Assembly: GCA_023433185.1 (NCBI GenBank)
Contig: JAEZEN010000255.1
Location: forward strand, 1-10,402
Direction of reading: 5' to 3'
DNA: 10,402 nt
Source of the DNA: Pseudomonadota bacterium
Lineage (GTDB): Bacteria; Pseudomonadota; Alphaproteobacteria; Rhizobiales; Kaistiaceae
Shown here: in pieces, positions 6,437 through 10,402 of the stretch
Layout of the letters: every line of letters begins with the position of its first letter
Numbering within the stretch: the stretch's first letter is position 1
Notes under the pieces: model-generated
Seen by the model: the letters and a program-made list of their open reading frames with translations, nothing else
Database searches by the model: none
Told to the model about the DNA's origin: nothing
Position numbers and translations under genes: made by a program

Positions 6437-7541
6437 CGACGGTATCGGCCATCGTCGCCCCGCGTGCGCCGAGCGGCTTCTCCCGGCCGCCCGTCGAATC
6501 GAGCGCCGTCTGGTGCTCGATCTCGGCGTTGAGTTCGGCGCCGAGCAGGACGACGATGGCGGACAGCCACATCCACGTCATCAGGCCGATGCCCGCCGCG
6601 AGCGAGCCGTAGGTGGCGCTGTAGTCGGCGAAGCGCGACAGGTAGAACGACAGCGCCGCCGATCCACCGAGCCACAGCGCCGCCGCGACGACGCTCCCGA
6701 GGCTGACCCACTGCCAGCGCGGCTTGGTGCGGCTCGGCGCGAAGCCGTAGAGGAGGCCGAGGCCGAGAAGGAGCGCGACCAGGAGGATCGGCCAGCGCAG
6801 CCAGCCCGCCAGGATCTCCGCCTGGGTTCCGACGCCCAGGAAACTGGTCGCGAGGGGAAACACGACGATCGCCGCGATGGCGACGAGCGCGGCGACGATG
6901 ACGCCCAAGGTGAACGCGAACGAGATCAGCGTGAGACGGATGAAGCTGCGCTTCTCGCGCTCGCCATACGCGACATTGAGGGCGTCGATCACCGCCTTCA
7001 TGCCGGCATTGGCGCTCCACAGGGCCACCGCGAGACTGACGAGGAAGGTGAAGCCGAGCGAGCCGCTGCCGGCGCCGGACACGCGCCGCACCTGCTCCTC
7101 GACCGGTGCCATGGCATCGGCGGGGATCACGTCGGCGAGAAGCGAGACGTGCTGCTCGACGGTGCTCGCATCCGTGAACAGGCCGTAGATCGAAACGAAG
7201 GCGCTGATCGCCGGGAAGATCGCCAGAAGCCCGTAGAACACCACACCGGCGGCGACCAGCAGCAGGCGGTCCTCGTTCACCTGGCCGTAGGTGCGCCACA
7301 GGATGTCCTTCCAGCCCGCCCAGGGGATCTGCCATGGATAGCGCGCCCCGCGGCCGCGCCCCGGCTGAACCGCTCGCGCGGCATCCTGTTCCGGCACCGA
7401 CTCCGCCGCCTTGCGGGGCGTGCCCACCGGGACGGCGGGCGTCCGCGATGTCGCGAAGCGCATGACGATCGCGGCCAGGACACCAAAGGCGACGAGGTCG
7501 GCGAGACCGAAACGGCGATAGCGGGACTGGTCCTCGGACAT
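6420..7541 (-). CDS. YihY/BrkB-family inner-membrane protein
   Basis: The 373-residue product is a YihY/virulence-factor BrkB family protein, a widespread six-helix membrane family of uncertain function (older literature calls some members ribonuclease BN in error). The conserved domain starts near W77-KDILWRTY (77-85), continues with LLVAAGVVFYGLLAIFPAIS (94-113) and ALWSANAGMKAVI (173-185), and ends with the signature YGSLAAGIGLMTWMWLSA (311-328) and LGAELNAEIEHQT (333-345). Odd feature: before the domain lies an extra hydrophobic segment (12-28) and a Pro/Arg-rich linker (30-70), making it longer than the roughly 290-residue enterobacterial protein. GGGGAG at 7552-7547, five bases before the ATG, supports the start at 7541. 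It lies 47 bases downstream of the mfd stop on the same strand and could be cotranscribed with mfd. Confidence 0.92.
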   Translation of the reverse strand: MSEDQSRYRRFGLADLVAFGVLAAIVMRFATSRTPAVPVGTPRKAAESVPEQDAARAVQPGRGRGARYPWQIPWAGWKDILWRTYGQVNEDRLLLVAAGVVFYGLLAIFPAISAFVSIYGLFTDASTVEQHVSLLADVIPADAMAPVEEQVRRVSGAGSGSLGFTFLVSLAVALWSANAGMKAVIDALNVAYGEREKRSFIRLTLISFAFTLGVIVAALVAIAAIVVFPLATSFLGVGTQAEILAGWLRWPILLVALLLGLGLLYGFAPSRTKPRWQWVSLGSVVAAALWLGGSAALSFYLSRFADYSATYGSLAAGIGLMTWMWLSAIVVLLGAELNAEIEHQTALDSTGGREKPLGARGATMADTVGAAQD

Positions 7542-7588
7542 GGCTGCTCCCCGAAGGAGGCAACGCGGCAGGACCGACGGAGGTTCCG

Positions 7589-9343
7589 TCAGGCGGCGGC
7601 CTTGGCCCCCTCCTCGGCGAGGCGCGCGAGGATGATCAGGAGCGCCGCGGTCCCCTTCAGCCGCTTCGCCGGGTCCTCCCAGTCGCGCATGATGACGACC
7701 TTGTGGTCGGGCCGCACCTTGGCGAGCGACCCCTCGCGCGCGATCCACGTCATCAGCGCGGCGGGATTGGGGAATGTGGCGTTGCGGAACGCGATGACGA
7801 CGCCCTTCGGCCCGGCGTCGACTTTCTCGACATTCGCCCGGCGGCAGAGGCCCTTGATCGTCACCAGTTCGAGCAGGTGCCGCACCTCGTCGGGCAGCGG
7901 CCCGAAGCGGTCGATCAGCTCGGCGGCGAAGCTCTCGATGTCCGCCTGCCCGTGCAGTTCGGACAGGCGCCGGTAGAGCCCGAGGCGAAGCTGGAGGTCG
8001 GCGACATAGGTCTCGGGGATCATCACCGCGGTGCCGATGGTGATTTGCGGCGACCACTCGTCGCCATCCCGCTCGGGCTCGCCCGTCTTGAGCGCCGCCA
8101 CGGCCTCCTCCAGCATCTGCTGGTAGAGTTCGAAGCCGACTTCCTTGATGTGGCCGGACTGCTCCTCGCCGAGGAGGTTGCCGGCGCCGCGGAGGTCGAG
8201 GTCGTGGCTCGCGAGCTGGAAGCCGGCCCCCAGCGTGTCGAGGGACTGGAGCACCTTGAGCCGGCGCTCGGCCATCGGCGTCAGCGTCCGCTCGGCCGGC
8301 ACCGTGAACAGCGCATAGGCGCGCTGCTTCGAGCGTCCGACACGGCCGCGGAGCTGGTAGAGCTGGGCGAGGCCGAACATGTCCGCGCGGTGGACGATGA
8401 GGGTGTTCGCGGTCGGGATGTCGAGCCCGGATTCGACGATCGAGGTCGACAGGAGAACATCGTAGGCGCCGTCATAGAAGGCGTTCATGATGTCCTCGAG
8501 CTCGCCCGGAGCCATCTGCCCGTGGGCGGTCGCGACCTTCAGCTCGGGCACGGATTCGGCGAGGAAGGCGCGCTGGGCATCGAGGTCAGAAATGCGCGGG
8601 CAGACGTAGAAGCTCTGGCCGCCGCGGTAGCGCTCGCGGAGCAGCGCCTCGCGCACCACCAGCCCGTCGAACGGCGAGATGAAGGTGCGGACCGCCAGCC
8701 GGTCGACCGGCGGCGTGGTGATCAGCGACAGTTCGCGCACGCCGGTCAGGGCGAGCTGGAGGGTCCGCGGGATCGGCGTCGCCGAGAGCGTCAGGACGTG
8801 GACATCCGCCTTCAGCTCCTTCAGGCGCTCCTTGTGCTTGACGCCGAAATGCTGCTCCTCGTCGATGATGAGGAGCGCGAGGTCGCGGAACCTGATCGCC
8901 TTCGACAGGAGCGCATGGGTGCCCACGACGATGTCGATCGAACCGTCGGCGATGCCGGCCTTCACCTGCGCCAGTTCCTTGGCGCCGACGAGGCGCGAGG
9001 CCTGCGCCACCCGGACCGGCAGCCCGGCGAAGCGGGTCGCGAAGGTCTTGTAGTGCTGGCGGGCGAGGAGCGTCGTCGGCACCACGACCGCCACCTGCTT
9101 GCCGGTCAGGGCGGCGACGAAGGCGGCGCGGAGCGCGACCTCGGTCTTGCCGAAGCCGACGTCTCCGCAGACCAGGCGGTCCATCGGCCGGCCGGCGGCG
9201 AGATCATCCATCACCGCGTCGATCGCGGTGTCCTGGTCCTCGGTCTCCTCATAGGGGAAGCGGGCGGCGAACTCGTCGTAGAGGCCATCGGCCGGCGTGA
9301 GGACCGGCGCCGCCTTGGTGAGGCGCGCGGCGGCGACCTTCAT
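7589..9343 (-). CDS. mfd: Transcription-repair coupling factor Mfd, C-terminal part (translocase and D7)
   Basis: Mfd is the ATP-driven DNA translocase that removes RNA polymerase stalled at lesions and recruits UvrA for strand-specific repair. This 584-residue frame has the RecG-like superfamily 2 motor: FPYEETEDQ (29-37), Walker A GDVGFGKTE (60-68), DEEQ box (161-164), SATPIPRTL (187-195), VESGLDIPTAN (303-313) and QLRGRVGR (330-337). The translocation region and the C-terminal D7 domain (about 440-580) follow. It is out of frame by one base with the N-terminal part. The expected junction, continuing KKRIRDM into an Ala-rich linker then LMKVAAARL, is restored if one G is added after the ATG of RDM near 9355. 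No Shine-Dalgarno sequence precedes its ATG at 9343, so independent initiation would depend on coupling to the upstream TGA (TGATG overlap). All motor motifs are intact. Confidence 0.93.
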   Translation of the reverse strand: MKVAAARLTKAAPVLTPADGLYDEFAARFPYEETEDQDTAIDAVMDDLAAGRPMDRLVCGDVGFGKTEVALRAAFVAALTGKQVAVVVPTTLLARQHYKTFATRFAGLPVRVAQASRLVGAKELAQVKAGIADGSIDIVVGTHALLSKAIRFRDLALLIIDEEQHFGVKHKERLKELKADVHVLTLSATPIPRTLQLALTGVRELSLITTPPVDRLAVRTFISPFDGLVVREALLRERYRGGQSFYVCPRISDLDAQRAFLAESVPELKVATAHGQMAPGELEDIMNAFYDGAYDVLLSTSIVESGLDIPTANTLIVHRADMFGLAQLYQLRGRVGRSKQRAYALFTVPAERTLTPMAERRLKVLQSLDTLGAGFQLASHDLDLRGAGNLLGEEQSGHIKEVGFELYQQMLEEAVAALKTGEPERDGDEWSPQITIGTAVMIPETYVADLQLRLGLYRRLSELHGQADIESFAAELIDRFGPLPDEVRHLLELVTIKGLCRRANVEKVDAGPKGVVIAFRNATFPNPAALMTWIAREGSLAKVRPDHKVVIMRDWEDPAKRLKGTAALLIILARLAEEGAKAAA

Positions 9344-10402
9344 CAGCGCCGCCGCATGTCGCGGATGCGCTTCTTCAGCTTCGCCTTGCGGCTCTGCCAG
9401 CCGAGGCCGCCAAGCTTGTCGAGGGCCACCTCCGTGTCGCCCGAGCCGTAGCGCGACAGGAGCTCGATGTTCTCGACCGGAAGATAGACCCGGTCGCCGC
9501 CCGCGTAGACGATCTCGAGACAGTCATGCGGGGCGCCCGCCGCCTCGATGTTGCGGAGCCCGTTGAACCGGCCGATGCCGTGGTCGATGTGGACGACGAG
9601 GTCGCCCTCGGCGAGGCTGGTCGCATCGGCGATGAAGTTCGCCGCGCGCCGCTTCTGCTGCGGGCGGACGAGGCGATCGCCCAGCATGTCCTGTTCGCCG
9701 ATCACGGCGAGATCGTCGGTCTCGAACCCGGCCTCGAGGCCGAGCACCGCCATGGCGACGATGCCCGGGCCGAGGGCGGCGGCCTCCGGCCAGGTTGCCA
9801 CCGGCTTCAGCCGGGTAAGGCCATGGTCGACGAGGACCTGGCCGGTCCGATCGCGCGAACCGTCGCTCCAGCCGGCGACCACAACGCGCTTGCCGGCCTT
9901 CTCCAGCGCCTCGATGTGCCGGATCACCGCGTCGAAGACGTTGACGTCGCCGGCGGCCCGTTCGGCCGCGAAGGTCCGTCCCTGGCGGCCGCCCATGTCG
10001 ACCACGCCCGGCGCCTCGGGCTGGGCGAAGGGCGAGAGGCGCGCCACCGGTAGCGCCGAAAGGCGCTCGGGCCACTCGTTCCGGCTGAGATAGAGCTCCG
10101 TCGGGGCGAGCGGCTTGTAGGGGACGGTGCTGGCGAGGCCCTTCCCTTCCATCGCCTGGACGCGGGCGTCGTAGTGATCGGCGATCTGGTCGAAGCGCTC
10201 GGCGACGGCCTCGTCGACGAGATGGTCGAGCATCACGGGGGCCTCGCCGACATGGTCGAACAGCGTGTCGAGGCGCTCGGCGAAGAGCGGCAGCCAGTGC
10301 TCCATGCCGACATAGCGCCGGCCCTCGCTGACCGACTGGTAGAGCAGGTCGTCGCGGTTCCTCGCGCCCAACACCGAGACAAAGCGCGCGCGGAAGCGCG
10401 CG
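9343..10402 (-). CDS. mfd: Transcription-repair coupling factor Mfd, N-terminal part (incomplete at window edge, ends early by frameshift)
   Basis: This frame is open to the right edge (first readable residues ARFRARFVS), so the true start is outside. It carries the later part of the UvrB-homology region, with the Mfd-typical SEGRRYVGMEHWLPLF (about 10329-10282). A degenerate domain 3 follows, then the CarD-like RNA-polymerase-interacting domain: EGDLVVHIDHGIGRFNG (about 9609-9559), DRVYLPVENIELLSRYGSGD and LDKLGGLGWQSRK. It stops at TGA 9345-9343 after KKRIRDMRRR, just where the linker to the translocase should begin. The last three residues do not resemble Mfd and result from an apparent one-base deletion. 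With the C-terminal part it would make one ordinary full-length Mfd. Whether the break is a sequencing error, a real mutation or a tolerated split cannot be settled from the sequence. Confidence 0.9.
   Translation of the reverse strand, partial: ARFRARFVSVLGARNRDDLLYQSVSEGRRYVGMEHWLPLFAERLDTLFDHVGEAPVMLDHLVDEAVAERFDQIADHYDARVQAMEGKGLASTVPYKPLAPTELYLSRNEWPERLSALPVARLSPFAQPEAPGVVDMGGRQGRTFAAERAAGDVNVFDAVIRHIEALEKAGKRVVVAGWSDGSRDRTGQVLVDHGLTRLKPVATWPEAAALGPGIVAMAVLGLEAGFETDDLAVIGEQDMLGDRLVRPQQKRRAANFIADATSLAEGDLVVHIDHGIGRFNGLRNIEAAGAPHDCLEIVYAGGDRVYLPVENIELLSRYGSGDTEVALDKLGGLGWQSRKAKLKKRIRDMRRR

Noticed and set aside
6513..7976. Long plus-strand open frame opposite the YihY-family gene and the end of mfd
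   Set aside because: It crosses two well-supported minus-strand genes and the gap between them, and encodes low-complexity charged sequence.
7542..8057. Upstream extension of the YihY-family frame into mfd
   Set aside because: The extension overlaps the mfd 3' end in another frame with Arg-rich shadow sequence. The ATG at 7541 has a good ribosome-binding site.
9341..9358. Programmed ribosomal frameshift in mfd
   Set aside because: A backward one-base slip would restore the frame, but there is no slippery heptamer, and no such mechanism is known to me for mfd. A deletion or sequencing error is simpler.
7703..9451. Long plus-strand open frame (582 codons) opposite mfd
   Set aside because: It is the complementary shadow of mfd. 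The composition is Leu/Glu/Arg/His/Gly-rich with no recognisable domain, and the minus-strand frame is unmistakable.
1..10402. A novel defence, mobile or biosynthetic system
   Set aside because: All the large frames with credible codon bias belong to known housekeeping or envelope families. There are no integrase, transposase, toxin-antitoxin, restriction, CRISPR or biosynthetic genes, and no tRNA or attachment-site repeats were seen.

Overview
The window is a gene-dense, GC-rich chromosomal segment with clear alphaproteobacterial character, most likely Hyphomicrobiales (Rhizobiales). The evidence is a phosphatidylcholine synthase of the rhizobial Pcs type, an IalB-family secreted protein, an HspQ/YccV protein, a UbiH-type flavin hydroxylase, strong third-position GC bias and alphaproteobacterial-style promoters. 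I see no tRNA, rRNA, CRISPR array, insertion sequence, phage gene or other sign of an accessory island. No stretch longer than about 220 bases lacks a gene.

Layout. On the minus strand, positions 828 to 1 carry pcs followed by the start of a TerC-family membrane protein, probably one transcription unit. Divergent from pcs, on the plus strand, is a UbiH/UbiF-family FAD monooxygenase (969-2195). It converges on an AEC-family permease (3147-2206, minus). Divergent from that permease is hspQ (3334-3669, plus), which converges on an IalB-family secreted protein (4326-3697, minus). Divergent from ialB is a YejA-like periplasmic substrate-binding protein (4545-6410, plus). This converges on a YihY/BrkB-family membrane protein (7541-6420, minus). 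The rest of the window (10402-7589, minus) is mfd, the transcription-repair coupling factor, whose 5' end lies outside.

The genes are mostly independent housekeeping or envelope functions: membrane phosphatidylcholine, probable metal export, quinone-type hydroxylation, organic-anion efflux, protein quality control, peptide or oligopeptide binding and DNA repair. They do not form an obvious pathway.

The most notable observation is that mfd is split into two reading frames at 9341-9345 by an apparent one-base deletion. The stop codon of the N-terminal part overlaps an ATG of the C-terminal part (TGATG), exactly between the RNA-polymerase-interacting domain and the translocase. A sequencing or assembly error, or a recent mutation, is the simplest explanation, but coupled translation of two half-proteins is formally possible. 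Smaller observations are several inverted and direct repeats in the divergent intergenic regions (891-918, 3248-3265, 4381-4450). I do not see a convincing undescribed multi-gene system here.
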